From: Methylopila henanensis
GTDB taxonomy: Bacteria; Pseudomonadota; Alphaproteobacteria; Rhizobiales; Methylopilaceae
Direction of reading: 5' to 3'
DNA: 64,000 nt
Assembly (NCBI RefSeq): GCF_042681025.1
Contig: NZ_JBHUER010000004.1
Span: 1-64,000 of the forward strand
Part shown: positions 31,358 through 40,509 of the stretch, piece after piece
Layout: each line of letters begins with the position of its first letter
Numbering within the stretch: the first letter of the stretch is position 1
Program-made: the position numbers and the translations under genes
Notes under the pieces: model-generated
Seen by the model: the letters and a program-made list of their open reading frames with translations, nothing else
The model's database searches: none
Told to the model about the DNA's origin: nothing

Positions 31358-31990
31358 TCAGCGGCTCGCGAGATGCGGGTCGATCAGCTTCGAGAACTCG
31401 TCGACCGTCATCATCCCCGAGGCCTTGCGGCCGTTGACGAAGAAGGTCGGCGTGCCGGTGACGCCGGCGATCGAGCCGCGGCGCGCGACGGCGTTGACGC
31501 CGTCGAGCATGGCCTGGTCCGAGAGGCAGGCGTTCACCTGCTCCGCGCCCATGCCGAACTGGCGCATCAGGCCGCGCAGGCCTTCGAGCGGGTCAGGGGC
31601 GTGCGCCCAGGCGTCGTCGGTGCGGTAGAGCATGTCGACGACCGCATGCCAGCGCTTCTCGCCGGCGCAGCGGGCCAGCATGAAGCCGCCGGCGTCGAGG
31701 GCGTTGAGCGGAAACTCCCGGAACACGAACTGCACCTTGCCGGTGTCGACGTATTTCTGCTTCACCGCCGGCCAGGTCTGCAGGTGGAAATCGCGGCAGC
31801 GGTGGCAGGTGAGCGAGGCGTACTCGATCACCGTGACCGGGGCCGAGGCCGAGCCGAACGAGTTCTCAGGCAGCGGACCGGATTCGGCGAGCGCCTTCTC
31901 GGCCGGGCTCTGCGCCGCGGCCGGAACGGTCCGGGCCAGAACGGCCGCGGCCGGCAGCAGAAGCAGTGAACGACGGGCGAGCAGGGTCAT
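31358..31990 (-). CDS. DsbA family thiol-disulfide protein
   Basis: This is a 210-residue periplasmic thioredoxin-fold protein. A cleavable signal peptide (basic LLARRSLLLLPAAAVLA, cleavage after AAA near residue 26) is followed by the core with active site TCHRC (CxxC with His-Arg between). A GTPTFFVNGRKASG loop carries the conserved cis-proline. The length fits the BdbD/DsbG-like one-domain proteins common in alphaproteobacteria. The start at 31990 follows the clear signal peptide. It is flanked by dnaB and the rplI terminator region and seems to be a single gene. Confidence 0.92.
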   Translation of the reverse strand: MTLLARRSLLLLPAAAVLARTVPAAAQSPAEKALAESGPLPENSFGSASAPVTVIEYASLTCHRCRDFHLQTWPAVKQKYVDTGKVQFVFREFPLNALDAGGFMLARCAGEKRWHAVVDMLYRTDDAWAHAPDPLEGLRGLMRQFGMGAEQVNACLSDQAMLDGVNAVARRGSIAGVTGTPTFFVNGRKASGMMTVDEFSKLIDPHLASR

Positions 31991-32120
31991 CGGACCAGTT
32001 CCCAAAGGAGGGCGCAGGGCGCGCAGGTTAAGCCGCGCGCGGCGGGCGGAATCAAGCAAGCGCGGGTCAACAGCGGGTGAAGTTCGCGGAAAGGCTTAAC
32101 CCCCGGCCGCGCCGGCCAAA

Positions 32121-32150
32121 CGAAAACGCCCGGCGCGGGGGCCGGGCGTT
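32121..32150 (-). terminator. Intrinsic terminator after rplI
   Basis: On the minus strand a 10-bp stem AACGCCCGGC/GCCGGGCGTT (32150-32141 and 32134-32125) with a 6-base loop is followed by TTCG; the stem end plus flank gives a TTTT run. It lies 36 bases after the rplI stop. Confidence 0.7.
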
Positions 32151-32185
32151 CGCGTGTCGTGAAGAGGGACGGGATCAGGCCGCGC

Positions 32186-32785
32186 TCAGCGCGCCTCGTC
32201 CTCGGCCTCGTCCGCCGGGGCCTCGTCGCGGTCGCGACGGTCGCGGCGGTCGTCCTCGTCGTCCTCGGAGAAGGTCTCGAAGGCCGGGCCTTCCTCGCGC
32301 TGGGTCAGGTCCTCGCCCTGCGCCTGGCGCTCGGCTTCGGCGGTGGAGCGGGCGACGTTGATCTGCACGGCGACCTCGACTTCCGGGTGCAGCCGCACCG
32401 GCACCGAGTGGATGCCGATCGACTTGATCGGGGTGTTGAGCACGACCTGGTTGCGGGCGACAGTGAAGCCCTCGTTGGTCAGCGCCTCGGCCACGTCGCG
32501 GGCCGACACCGAGCCGTAGAGCTGGCCGGTCTCGCCAGCCTGGCGGACGAGGATGACGGTCGTGCCGTCGACTTTGGCGCCGACCGCCTCGGCCTCCTGC
32601 TTGAGCTCGAGGTTGCGGGCCTCGAGCTGGGCGCGCTGGCTCTCGAACTTCTTGCGGTTGGCCTCGTTGGCGCGCAACGCCTTGTGGTTCGGAAGCAGGA
32701 AGTTGCGGGCGTAGCCGTCGCGGACGCGGACTTCGTCGCCCATCTGGCCGAGCTTGGCGATGCGTTCGAGGAGAATGACCTGCAT
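32186..32785 (-). CDS. rplI: 50S ribosomal protein L9
   Basis: This is a 199-residue L9. The N-terminal domain is standard (MQVILLERIAKLGQMGDEV, RDGYARNFLLPNHKAL), followed by the long helix and C-terminal domain (GSVSARDVAEAL, HSVPVRLHPEVEVAVQINV). Compared with the roughly 150-residue E. coli protein it has an extra, very charged tail of about 45 residues (DDEDDRRDRRDRDEA), typical of Rhizobiales. It is last in the operon rpsF-rpsR-DUF2232-rplI. Confidence 0.97.
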   Translation of the reverse strand: MQVILLERIAKLGQMGDEVRVRDGYARNFLLPNHKALRANEANRKKFESQRAQLEARNLELKQEAEAVGAKVDGTTVILVRQAGETGQLYGSVSARDVAEALTNEGFTVARNQVVLNTPIKSIGIHSVPVRLHPEVEVAVQINVARSTAEAERQAQGEDLTQREEGPAFETFSEDDEDDRRDRRDRDEAPADEAEDEAR

Positions 32786-32820
32786 GGGAGCGTTCCTTAG
32801 TTCGTCGATGTCGTGATGGT

Positions 32821-33789
32821 TCAGGGTTTGGGAGCGGTCGCCGTGGGCGGCGGGCCCGGCGGCGGTCCGAAGCGCTTGCGGACGCCGACCGTCTGCTCCG
32901 CCACGCCGAGGGCGGCGAGGAAGACGCCGACCCAGGGCTGGATCAAAAGCAGGGCGTAGACGCCGAAGAGGATGAGCCCGCGCGTCGGCGCGACCCGCGT
33001 CGTGGTGTGCACCACGGCGAGGCCGAGCAGGGCGAAGGCGACCAGGAAGGTCGCGGCGTAGAGCTCCGCCGCGAAGCCGGCGAGGCCGGGCAGCAGCGAC
33101 GCCGCGGTCGCCCCGAGGAAGGCGAGCGTCGCCTGCCGCGGGTAGGTCAGGCCGGGCAGGTCCGGCCACGGCCGGGTCAGCCGCCCGGAGGCGCGGGTGA
33201 TGCGGCCGGCGAGCCACAGGTTCGCCAGCGAGACGATGGTCCACATCGCCGCCGCCATGATCGGCAGCAGCGCGGTCATCAGATTGATGATCGCGTCGCG
33301 GTTCTCGGCCGGAAGCTGCGGCGCGCCGGGCCGGTCGCTGCCGAGCGCCTGCTCGAACAGCGCCTTCAGCGTCGCCCGGTACTCCTCGAGCGACGCGCCG
33401 ACCATGGGGATGGTCAGCGCGATCAGCGTGGCGCCGATCACGGACGCCCACAGCACGAGGCGGCCGATCGGGTACCATTCGGTCGCGCTCTCCGTCGCGC
33501 CGGGGCGGGCGAGCAGCGCGAGATAGGCGAGCCACCAGGACGGCGCGCCGATCATGACGAAGTGGAACGTGGCCGCCCAGGGTCCGAACACGAGCCCGAT
33601 CGCGAGCGCCGCGACGACGGCGCCGATCAGTCCGGCGTGATGGCGCCAGCCGAGCCCGGCGAGCAGGATCGGCAGCGGCGCGACATAGAACAGGATGAGC
33701 GCGAGCGGGGAGCCCGACGTCGCCGAGGCGTAGAGCAGCGCGGACGAGAGTCCGGCTCCGAAGCCGATCAGGAAGAGGGGCGGCGTCAT
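32821..33789 (-). CDS. DUF2232 domain membrane protein
   Basis: This is a 322-residue protein with about eight hydrophobic segments, beginning TPPLFLIGFGAGLSSALLYA. DUF2232 proteins occupy this same place between rpsR and rplI in many alphaproteobacteria. The C-terminus is Pro-rich. The function is not established; distant similarity of DUF2232 to energy-coupling transporter S components is known for Firmicutes members only. The 35-base gap to rplI and the shared strand point to cotranscription. Confidence 0.85.
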   Translation of the reverse strand: MTPPLFLIGFGAGLSSALLYASATSGSPLALILFYVAPLPILLAGLGWRHHAGLIGAVVAALAIGLVFGPWAATFHFVMIGAPSWWLAYLALLARPGATESATEWYPIGRLVLWASVIGATLIALTIPMVGASLEEYRATLKALFEQALGSDRPGAPQLPAENRDAIINLMTALLPIMAAAMWTIVSLANLWLAGRITRASGRLTRPWPDLPGLTYPRQATLAFLGATAASLLPGLAGFAAELYAATFLVAFALLGLAVVHTTTRVAPTRGLILFGVYALLLIQPWVGVFLAALGVAEQTVGVRKRFGPPPGPPPTATAPKP

Positions 33790-33995
33790 CGCGTTCGTTC
33801 CGGCTGTCCCGCGGGCCCGGAGGCCGCGGTTAGGGCGGGGTGGGTCCCGCCCAACGGCGACGTCCGGAGACGCCGCCTGGGAAGTGCGTCGTCGTCCCGG
33901 GCGGCGGCGCGGCCGCGGTCCGGGACGTTCGTTTCGCCGTAATGCCCGGCCGAAAGGCCGGGCTCGACGCGGTGCGGGCGTTCGCCCGCCTCAGA

Positions 33996-34244
33996 TCACT
34001 TGATGACGTAGGGCAGCAGGCCGAGGAAGCGCGAACGCTTGATGGCGCGGGCCAGCTCACGCTGCTTCTTGGCGGAGACCGCCGTGATACGCGAGGGCAC
34101 GATCTTGCCGCGCTCGGAGATGTAGCGCTGCAGGAGCCGCACGTCCTTGTGGTCGATCTTCGGGGCGTTGGCGCCGGAGAACGGGCAGGTCTTGCGACGG
34201 CGGAAGAACGGGCGGCGCTGGCCGCCGGAAGCTGCTGCGGCCAT
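33996..34244 (-). CDS. rpsR: 30S ribosomal protein S18
   Basis: This is an 82-residue S18 with the family core FFRRRKTCPFSG, IDHKDVRLLQRYISERGKI and RITAVSAKKQRELARAIKRSRFLGLLPYV. The ATG at 34244 overlaps the rpsF stop by one base (TGATG), so translation is coupled. A GTG three bases upstream is also in frame but less likely. S18 binds S6 in the 30S platform, in keeping with the gene order. Confidence 0.97.
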   Translation of the reverse strand: MAAAASGGQRRPFFRRRKTCPFSGANAPKIDHKDVRLLQRYISERGKIVPSRITAVSAKKQRELARAIKRSRFLGLLPYVIK

Positions 34245-34702
34245 CACTCGGCTCCCTGCTCGTCGCGGCGCGGGCCGCGGTCGTCACGGCGCGGACCACG
34301 GTCCCCGCCCTCGCGGCGGAAACCGCCGCGCTCGCCGTCGCGGCCGCCGCCGCGCGGGCGGTCGTCGCGGTCGTCGCGGTCGCGGCGCTGGAGCATGGCC
34401 GACGGGCCTTCCTCGAGCTCCTCGACCTTGAGGGTGAGCACGCGGAGGATGTCCTCGCTGATGCCCTGCTGGCGCTCGAGCTCGGCGACGGCCGCGGCGG
34501 GCGCGTCGATGTTGAGCAGCGTGTAGTGCGCCTTGCGGTTCTTCTTGATGCGGTAGGCGAGCGGCTTCACGCCCCAGTACTCGGTCTTCTTGACCTCGCC
34601 GCCGAGCCCTTCGAGCACGGCCTTGTACTGTTCGGTGAGCGCCTCGACCTGCTGCGCGGTCACGTCCTGGCGCGCCAGGAAGACGTGTTCGTAAAGCGGC
34701 AT
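34244..34702 (-). CDS. rpsF: 30S ribosomal protein S6
   Basis: This is a 152-residue S6: MPLYEHVFLARQDVTAQQVE, YWGVKPLAYRIKKNRKAHY and LLNIDAPAAAVAELERQQG are all family hallmarks. A C-terminal tail rich in Arg, Asp and Gly (repeats of RRDDRGPRRDE type), about 50 residues long, is low complexity and common in Rhizobiales. It is first in the operon, with rpsR overlapping its stop. The 215-base gap upstream must hold the promoter; no site stands out. Confidence 0.97.
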   Translation of the reverse strand: MPLYEHVFLARQDVTAQQVEALTEQYKAVLEGLGGEVKKTEYWGVKPLAYRIKKNRKAHYTLLNIDAPAAAVAELERQQGISEDILRVLTLKVEELEEGPSAMLQRRDRDDRDDRPRGGGRDGERGGFRREGGDRGPRRDDRGPRRDEQGAE

Positions 34703-34917
34703 GAGGGCTTGAACCTTCTTGCGGTGGATTCTGCCGTCCGGCGCGAAGCCCTCCGAGCCCGCGAAGGCCCGAACAGATTCTCGAAGGCGGAGACACGGGA
34801 GGACGAACCTTTTACGGTCCTGATCGGGCGAGCCCGAACCCTCCGTTCAGCCCCCAGCCGAACGACGCGAAGCGCGCCCTATAGAGGATGAGGGGCGGGG
34901 AGGCAAGGGGCGCGAGC

Positions 34918-35295
34918 CTACCCGCCTCCGCCGCCGGACGCGCTGGAGCCCTTCTGAAGCTTGCCGAGCGCGGCGCTCTCTTCGCGGAGCGGCCGGCCGA
35001 CCGGGCAGACCTCCTGTACGAAGCCTGCGAGCGTGTTGGCGAGGCTCTCGCCGTTCTGACGGTAGAACACGAACTTTCCCCTCTTCTCGCTCGTCACAAG
35101 TCCCGCGCCCTCCAGAACCGCGAGATGCTGGGAGATCGACGGCTTCGACATCTCGAAGCGCGCGGCGATGTCTCCGGCGTTGAGCTCGGCGTGCGCCAGA
35201 TAGGCAAGAATCTTGCGTCGCACTGGCGAAGCGAGGGCTTCGAAGATCGATTGCACGAGGTTCCCGGTCTTTCGAACATTGTCTGTCCACGACAT
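34918..35295 (-). CDS. ArsR family transcriptional regulator
   Basis: This is a 125-residue winged-helix repressor. SIFEALASPVRRKILAYLAH begins the ArsR fold, the recognition region is AGDIAARFEMSKPSISQHLAVLEGAGLV, and the wing is TSEKRGKFVFYRQN. It lacks the usual arsenic-site CVC box in helix 3, so its signal is unlikely to be arsenite. Cys residues occur only near VCPVGRP. The C-terminus ends in a glycine run. It is divergent from the desaturase gene with two matching operators between them, one touching its own start codon, so it probably represses itself and the desaturase. Confidence 0.9.
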   Translation of the reverse strand: MSWTDNVRKTGNLVQSIFEALASPVRRKILAYLAHAELNAGDIAARFEMSKPSISQHLAVLEGAGLVTSEKRGKFVFYRQNGESLANTLAGFVQEVCPVGRPLREESAALGKLQKGSSASGGGGG

Positions 35296-35311
35296 TTAGT
35301 CATTTAGCTAA
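35296..35311. promoter_or_regulatory. Candidate ArsR operator 1
   Basis: The 16-bp site TTAG-TCAT-TTAGCTAA contains the perfect 8-bp palindrome TTAGCTAA (35304-35311). It adjoins the arsR start codon, so a bound repressor would block arsR expression. Confidence 0.6.
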
Positions 35312-35339
35312 CGATTGACAACGGCGGTCGGTTGAACGA

Positions 35340-35355
35340 TTAGGTGATTAGCTAA
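35340..35355. promoter_or_regulatory. Candidate ArsR operator 2
   Basis: The site TTAG-GTGA-TTAGCTAA is the second copy of the same 16-bp pattern, in direct orientation, 44 bp from the first (about four helical turns) and 23 bp before the desaturase start. Twelve of the sixteen bases are fixed between the two copies. Confidence 0.6.
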
Positions 35356-35378
35356 ATAAAAAATCATGGAGAACCGCC

Positions 35379-36392
35379 ATGGCTTGCCTGTCGACGCCCC
35401 GCGTCATCGCCGATCCAGCGACCTCCGCCACGGAAGGGCGGGTGGCGTGGGACGCGCCCAAGTCGCTGTTCACCGGCGGCATGACCGTGGCGGCCCTCAT
35501 TCTCGCCCCGCTTCATGTCACTGCCGGAGCCGTCGCCGCCTTCGTCGCGCTGACCGCGGTCACGATCTGCTTCGGCCATTCGATCGGAATGCACAGGCTG
35601 CTGATCCACCGCTCCTTCGAAGCGCCGCTCTGGCTGGAGCGCCTGCTGGTCTACCTCGGGGTTCTGGTCGGTATGGCCGGTCCGATTGGCATGGCTCGGC
35701 TCCACGACACCCGGGACTGGGCGCAGCGGCAGACCGACTGCCACGATCTGCACGCCCACCGCGCCGGCTTCTGGACCGACGCATGGCGGCAACTGCACTG
35801 CCGGCTCGAGCTCGCCCACCCGCCCCGCTTCGCGCCGGAACCGCGCCTCGCTGACGATCGCGTCTACCGCTTCCTTGAAGCGACCTGGATGCTGCAGCAG
35901 GTTCCGATCGGGCTCGCCGCCTTTGCGATCGGCGGCCTGCCCTGGCTGGTCTGGTGCGTGCCGGTCCGTGTCGCGGTCAGCCTGACCGGCCACTGGCTGG
36001 TGGGGCACATCACCCACAAGCGCGGCCCGCAGGGGTGGGCGGTCGATGGCGTCGCCGTTCAAGGACACGACTTGCCGAAGGCTGCGCTGATCACGTTTGG
36101 CGAGGCTTGGCACGGCAACCATCACGCATGGCCGGAATCGGCCCGACTCGGCGTTGAACCCGGCCAAGCTGATCCCGGCTGGTGGGCGCTCGTGACGCTG
36201 CGTCAGCTCGGGCTCGTATGGAATCTGAAGGAGCCGGCTCACCTTGAGCCCCGCGAAGGCCTGAGGCGGGTGGCGCCCGTCGCGCCTCACGAGTCGTCCT
36301 GCCGGGCCTCCTCCGCCGCCTCGGCCTCGATCTCCTCGAACACCTCCTGCGCCGCGGTGAGGGCGTTCAGCGCGCGGGGGAAGCCGGCGTAG
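35379..36392 (+). CDS. Membrane fatty acid desaturase-like protein
   Basis: This is a 337-residue membrane protein with about four hydrophobic segments and three His clusters of the acyl-lipid/acyl-CoA desaturase fold. They are HRLLIH (His72, His77), HDTRDWAQRQTDCHDLHAH (His109-His127) and HGNHH (His245-His249). These would bind a di-iron centre that inserts a double bond in a fatty acyl chain. The middle box departs from the usual HRxHH but keeps its histidines. The last 35 residues are Ser/Ala-rich and antisense to the next gene, so the native end may have been extended. The divergent ArsR gene and two operators imply repression of lipid desaturation until a signal arrives. Confidence 0.82.
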   Translation: MACLSTPRVIADPATSATEGRVAWDAPKSLFTGGMTVAALILAPLHVTAGAVAAFVALTAVTICFGHSIGMHRLLIHRSFEAPLWLERLLVYLGVLVGMAGPIGMARLHDTRDWAQRQTDCHDLHAHRAGFWTDAWRQLHCRLELAHPPRFAPEPRLADDRVYRFLEATWMLQQVPIGLAAFAIGGLPWLVWCVPVRVAVSLTGHWLVGHITHKRGPQGWAVDGVAVQGHDLPKAALITFGEAWHGNHHAWPESARLGVEPGQADPGWWALVTLRQLGLVWNLKEPAHLEPREGLRRVAPVAPHESSCRASSAASASISSNTSCAAVRAFSARGKPA

Positions 36393-36730
36393 ATCGTCAT
36401 CTGCTGGATGACTTCGAGAATCTCGTCGCGGTTGAGTCCGACGTTGAGGCCGCCGCGCACGTGCCATTTGAGCTGGCGCTCGGCCCCGCCCAAGGTGACG
36501 AGCGCCGCGATGGTCGCGATCTGGCGCGAGCGCAGGTCGAGGCCGGGGCGAGCGTAGACGTCGCCGAAGGGGAACTCCACGAGGCAGCGCGCGAGGTCCG
36601 GCGAGACCGCGGCCACGCCGTCGACCACGCGCTCGCCCACCTGCGGGTGGATCGCCTTGAGCATCCGCAGGCCCCGCGCGTGCCGGCTCTCCTGCCGGCT
36701 CTCCTGGGCGTCGCTCGGCTCGTCGGTCAT
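36287..36730 (-). CDS. Carboxymuconolactone decarboxylase family protein
   Basis: This is a 147-residue protein of the CMD/AhpD-like family. It has FGDVYARPGLDLRSRQIATI, AALVTLGGAERQLKWHVRGG, LNVGLNRDEILEVIQQMTIY and AGFPRALNAL, the pattern of the PcaC-like group. The CxxC of AhpD is absent, so it is not an alkylhydroperoxidase of that kind. No aromatic degradation genes are nearby, and the substrate is unknown. The N-terminus (SDAQESRQESRHA) is polar. Its 3' end overlaps the convergent desaturase frame by 106 bases. Confidence 0.88.
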   Translation of the reverse strand: MTDEPSDAQESRQESRHARGLRMLKAIHPQVGERVVDGVAAVSPDLARCLVEFPFGDVYARPGLDLRSRQIATIAALVTLGGAERQLKWHVRGGLNVGLNRDEILEVIQQMTIYAGFPRALNALTAAQEVFEEIEAEAAEEARQDDS

Positions 36731-36895
36731 GGCGGATCCTCTTCGGCGGGATGTCAGGAGATGCGCGGCGCAGGCTAGCGGAGAAATGGTCGTTTTGGGC
36801 CCGGGCCGCCGTCAATTCGGCCGCCCGCAGCCTTGACGCCCCCGCGCGGGCCTGCTTTGCACGCCGCGACAGAAACCCGTGGGGAACGCCGTCAC

Positions 36896-37852
36896 GTGAG
36901 CATAGCCTTGATCTTCCCCGGGCAGGGAAGCCAGCAGGTCGGCATGGGCCGCGCGCTCGCCGACAGCTTCGCCGTCGCCCGCGCCGTGTTCGAGGAGGTC
37001 GACGCGGCGCTGGGCGAGAGCCTGTCCGCGACGATCTTCGAGGGGCCCGAGGACAAGCTGACGCTGACCGCCAACGCCCAGCCGGCGCTGATGGCGGTGA
37101 GCCTCGCGAGCTTGCGCGTGCTGGAGGCCGAGGCCGGGCTCGACGTGGCGCGCCACGCCGCCTTCGTCGCCGGCCATTCGCTCGGCGAGTACTCCGCGCT
37201 CGCGGCCGCCGGCAGCCTTACGGTGTCCGACGCCGCGCGCCTGCTGCGCATCCGCGGCGACGCCATGCAGAAGGCGGTCCCGGTCGGCGAGGGCGCGATG
37301 GCGGCGCTGCTCGGGCTCGATCTCGAGGCGGCGCGCGCGGTGGCGGCGGAAGCCGCCGAGGGCGACGTCTGCCAGGCCGCCAACGACAACGCGCCCGGCC
37401 AGGTGGTGGTCTCGGGCGCGAAGGCCGCGATCGAGCGCGCGCTCGTGATCGCCAAGTCCAAGGGCGCCAAGCGCGCGGTGCTGCTGCCGGTGTCCGCGCC
37501 CTTCCACTGCGCGCTGATGCAGCCGGCCGCCGACGTGATGCGCGAGGCGCTCGCCGGCGTGAAGATCGTCGCGCCGAAGGCGCCTCTGGTCGCCAACGTC
37601 ACCGCGAGCCCGCTGACCGACCCGGAGGACATCCGCAAGCGGCTGGTGGAGCAGGTGACCGGCGCGGTGCGCTGGCGCGAATCGGTCGGCTTCATGGCCG
37701 GCGCGGGCGTCACGCGCTTCATCGAGATCGGCGCCGGCAAGGTCCTGTCGGGCCTCGTCAAGCGCATCGCGGACGGGGCGACGGGCGAGGCCGTCGGCTC
37801 CCCGGACGACATCGAACGCCTCAAGACGGACGGCGCCTTCGGCGCGTCCTGA
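36896..37852 (+). CDS. fabD: Malonyl-CoA:ACP transacylase
   Basis: This 318-residue enzyme loads malonate on acyl carrier protein. LIFPGQGSQQVGMG opens the protein, GHSLGEYSALAAAG holds the catalytic Ser, and SAPFHCALMQPA holds the catalytic His. The GTG at 36896 (SIALIFPGQG) matches the family; an upstream in-frame ATG at 36833 would add an unlikely 21 residues. fabG begins 16 bases after its stop. Together with fabG, acpP, fabF and mltG it forms the usual fatty acid synthesis cluster. Confidence 0.96.
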   Translation: MSIALIFPGQGSQQVGMGRALADSFAVARAVFEEVDAALGESLSATIFEGPEDKLTLTANAQPALMAVSLASLRVLEAEAGLDVARHAAFVAGHSLGEYSALAAAGSLTVSDAARLLRIRGDAMQKAVPVGEGAMAALLGLDLEAARAVAAEAAEGDVCQAANDNAPGQVVVSGAKAAIERALVIAKSKGAKRAVLLPVSAPFHCALMQPAADVMREALAGVKIVAPKAPLVANVTASPLTDPEDIRKRLVEQVTGAVRWRESVGFMAGAGVTRFIEIGAGKVLSGLVKRIADGATGEAVGSPDDIERLKTDGAFGAS

Positions 37853-37868
37853 CCGGGAAGGAACGACC

Positions 37869-38606
37869 ATGTTCGACCTCACGGGCCGCACGGCCCTCGT
37901 CACCGGCGCGACCGGCGGCATCGGCGGGGCCATCGCGCGGGCGCTCCACGCGCAGGGCGCGACGGTCGCGATCTCCGGCACCCGCGTCGACGTGCTGAAG
38001 ACGCTCGCCGACGAACTCGGCGAGCGCGTCCACGTGCTCCAGGCCGACCTCAAGGACGCGGCGAGCGTCGACGCGCTGCCGGGACAGGCGGAGGCCGCCC
38101 TCGGCTCGCTCGACGTGCTGGTGCACAACGCCGGCATCACCCGCGATAACCTCTTCCTGCGGATGAAGGACGAGGAGTGGGCGGACGTGATCCAGGTCAA
38201 CCTGACCGCAGGCTTCCGCCTCTACCGCGCCGCGCTCCGGGGCATGGTGAAGCGCCGCCGCGGCCGGCTGATCGGCATCACCTCGGTCGTCGGCGTCACC
38301 GGTAATCCGGGCCAGGGCAACTACGCCGCCTCGAAGGCCGGCCTGATCGGCATGTCGAAATCGCTCGCGGCCGAGGTCGCGAGCCGCGGCGTCACCGTGA
38401 ACTGCATCGCGCCGGGCTTCATCGAAAGCCCGATGACCGACGCGCTGAACGAGAAGCAGAAGGAGGCCTCGCTCGCCCATATCCCGCTCGGCCGTTTCGG
38501 CCAGGGCGCGGAGATCGCGGCGGCGGCGGTCTACCTCGCGAGCGACGAGGCGGCCTACGTCACGGGCCACACGCTGCAGGTCAACGGCGGCATCGCGATG
38601 ATCTGA
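37869..38606 (+). CDS. fabG: 3-oxoacyl-[ACP] reductase
   Basis: This is a 245-residue SDR reductase of fatty acid elongation. TGATGGIGGAIARAL binds NADPH, VLVHNAGITRDNL is the NAG region, ITSVVG carries the catalytic Ser, and GQGNYAASKAGLIGMSKS the Tyr and Lys. The terminal TGHTLQVNGGIAMI is typical for FabG. It follows fabD by 16 bases. A GC hairpin without a U run comes after it, before a 243-base gap to acpP. Confidence 0.97.
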   Translation: MFDLTGRTALVTGATGGIGGAIARALHAQGATVAISGTRVDVLKTLADELGERVHVLQADLKDAASVDALPGQAEAALGSLDVLVHNAGITRDNLFLRMKDEEWADVIQVNLTAGFRLYRAALRGMVKRRRGRLIGITSVVGVTGNPGQGNYAASKAGLIGMSKSLAAEVASRGVTVNCIAPGFIESPMTDALNEKQKEASLAHIPLGRFGQGAEIAAAAVYLASDEAAYVTGHTLQVNGGIAMI

Positions 38607-38611
38607 GGACG

Positions 38612-38637
38612 CCCCGCCCCGACTGGCGCGGGCGGGG
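38612..38637 (+). other. GC-rich hairpin after fabG
   Basis: CCCCGCCC (38612-38619) pairs with GGGCGGGG (38630-38637) across a 10-base loop, 5 bases after the fabG stop. There is no T run, so it could be a weak terminator, an mRNA-stabilising end or nothing functional. Confidence 0.35.
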
Positions 38638-38849
38638 GGGACATGATACCAGACCCGCGGCCTGCGAGAGGCGGTGGGCGACCAAAAGCTTAACGGGTCC
38701 CGCGGGGGCGGTTTTAGAAAGTCGTTGCCGGGACCGCGTTCCGCCTTCAAAAAGCCTCTCGGAAGATTCGTGTCCATGACGACGCCGTCGGGTCCGAATG
38801 TTCCTGCGAGGCGATCTTCCGAACGTAGAACCACCGAAGGATTAGGTAG

Positions 38850-39092
38850 ATGAGCGACATTGCCGAACGCGTGAAGAAGATCGTGGTCGAGCATCTCGGC
38901 GTGGACGCCGAGAAGGTCACCGAGAACGCGAGCTTCATCGACGACCTCGGCGCCGACAGCCTCGACACCGTCGAGCTCGTCATGGCCTTCGAGGAAGAGT
39001 TCGGCTGCGAGATCCCGGACGACGCCGCGGAGACGATCCTGACGGTTGGCGACGCCACCAAGTTCCTCGAGAAGAACGCCGCGCAGGCTTGA
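38850..39092 (+). CDS. acpP: Acyl carrier protein
   Basis: This is an 80-residue acidic carrier of growing acyl chains. The phosphopantetheine serine is Ser37 in DDLGADSLDTVELVMAFEEE. The remaining helices (MSDIAERVKKIVVEHLGV, IPDDAAETILTVGDATKFLE) match AcpP. A 243-base upstream region suggests a separate strong promoter, as is usual for this abundant protein. It is 60 bases ahead of fabF. Confidence 0.98.
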   Translation: MSDIAERVKKIVVEHLGVDAEKVTENASFIDDLGADSLDTVELVMAFEEEFGCEIPDDAAETILTVGDATKFLEKNAAQA

Positions 39093-39152
39093 CCTGCGCG
39101 AGCGCGGCACGGCGGGCATGATGCAAGGACGTCGGTTCCGACGGACGGCGCG

Positions 39153-40418
<1,266 letters not shown>

Positions 40419-40509
40419 GCGATCGGTCGGGTTTCGCCACAATCACACGTAAAGTCGCGGCGCATGGAAGTCTGCCCCGCGCGGTGGGGCGCAGAGGAGG
40501 CACGCGACG

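Noticed and set aside
34918..35295. Arsenic-resistance operon
   Set aside because: The ArsR-family protein lacks the metal-binding CVC motif, and no arsenate reductase or arsenite pump is adjacent.
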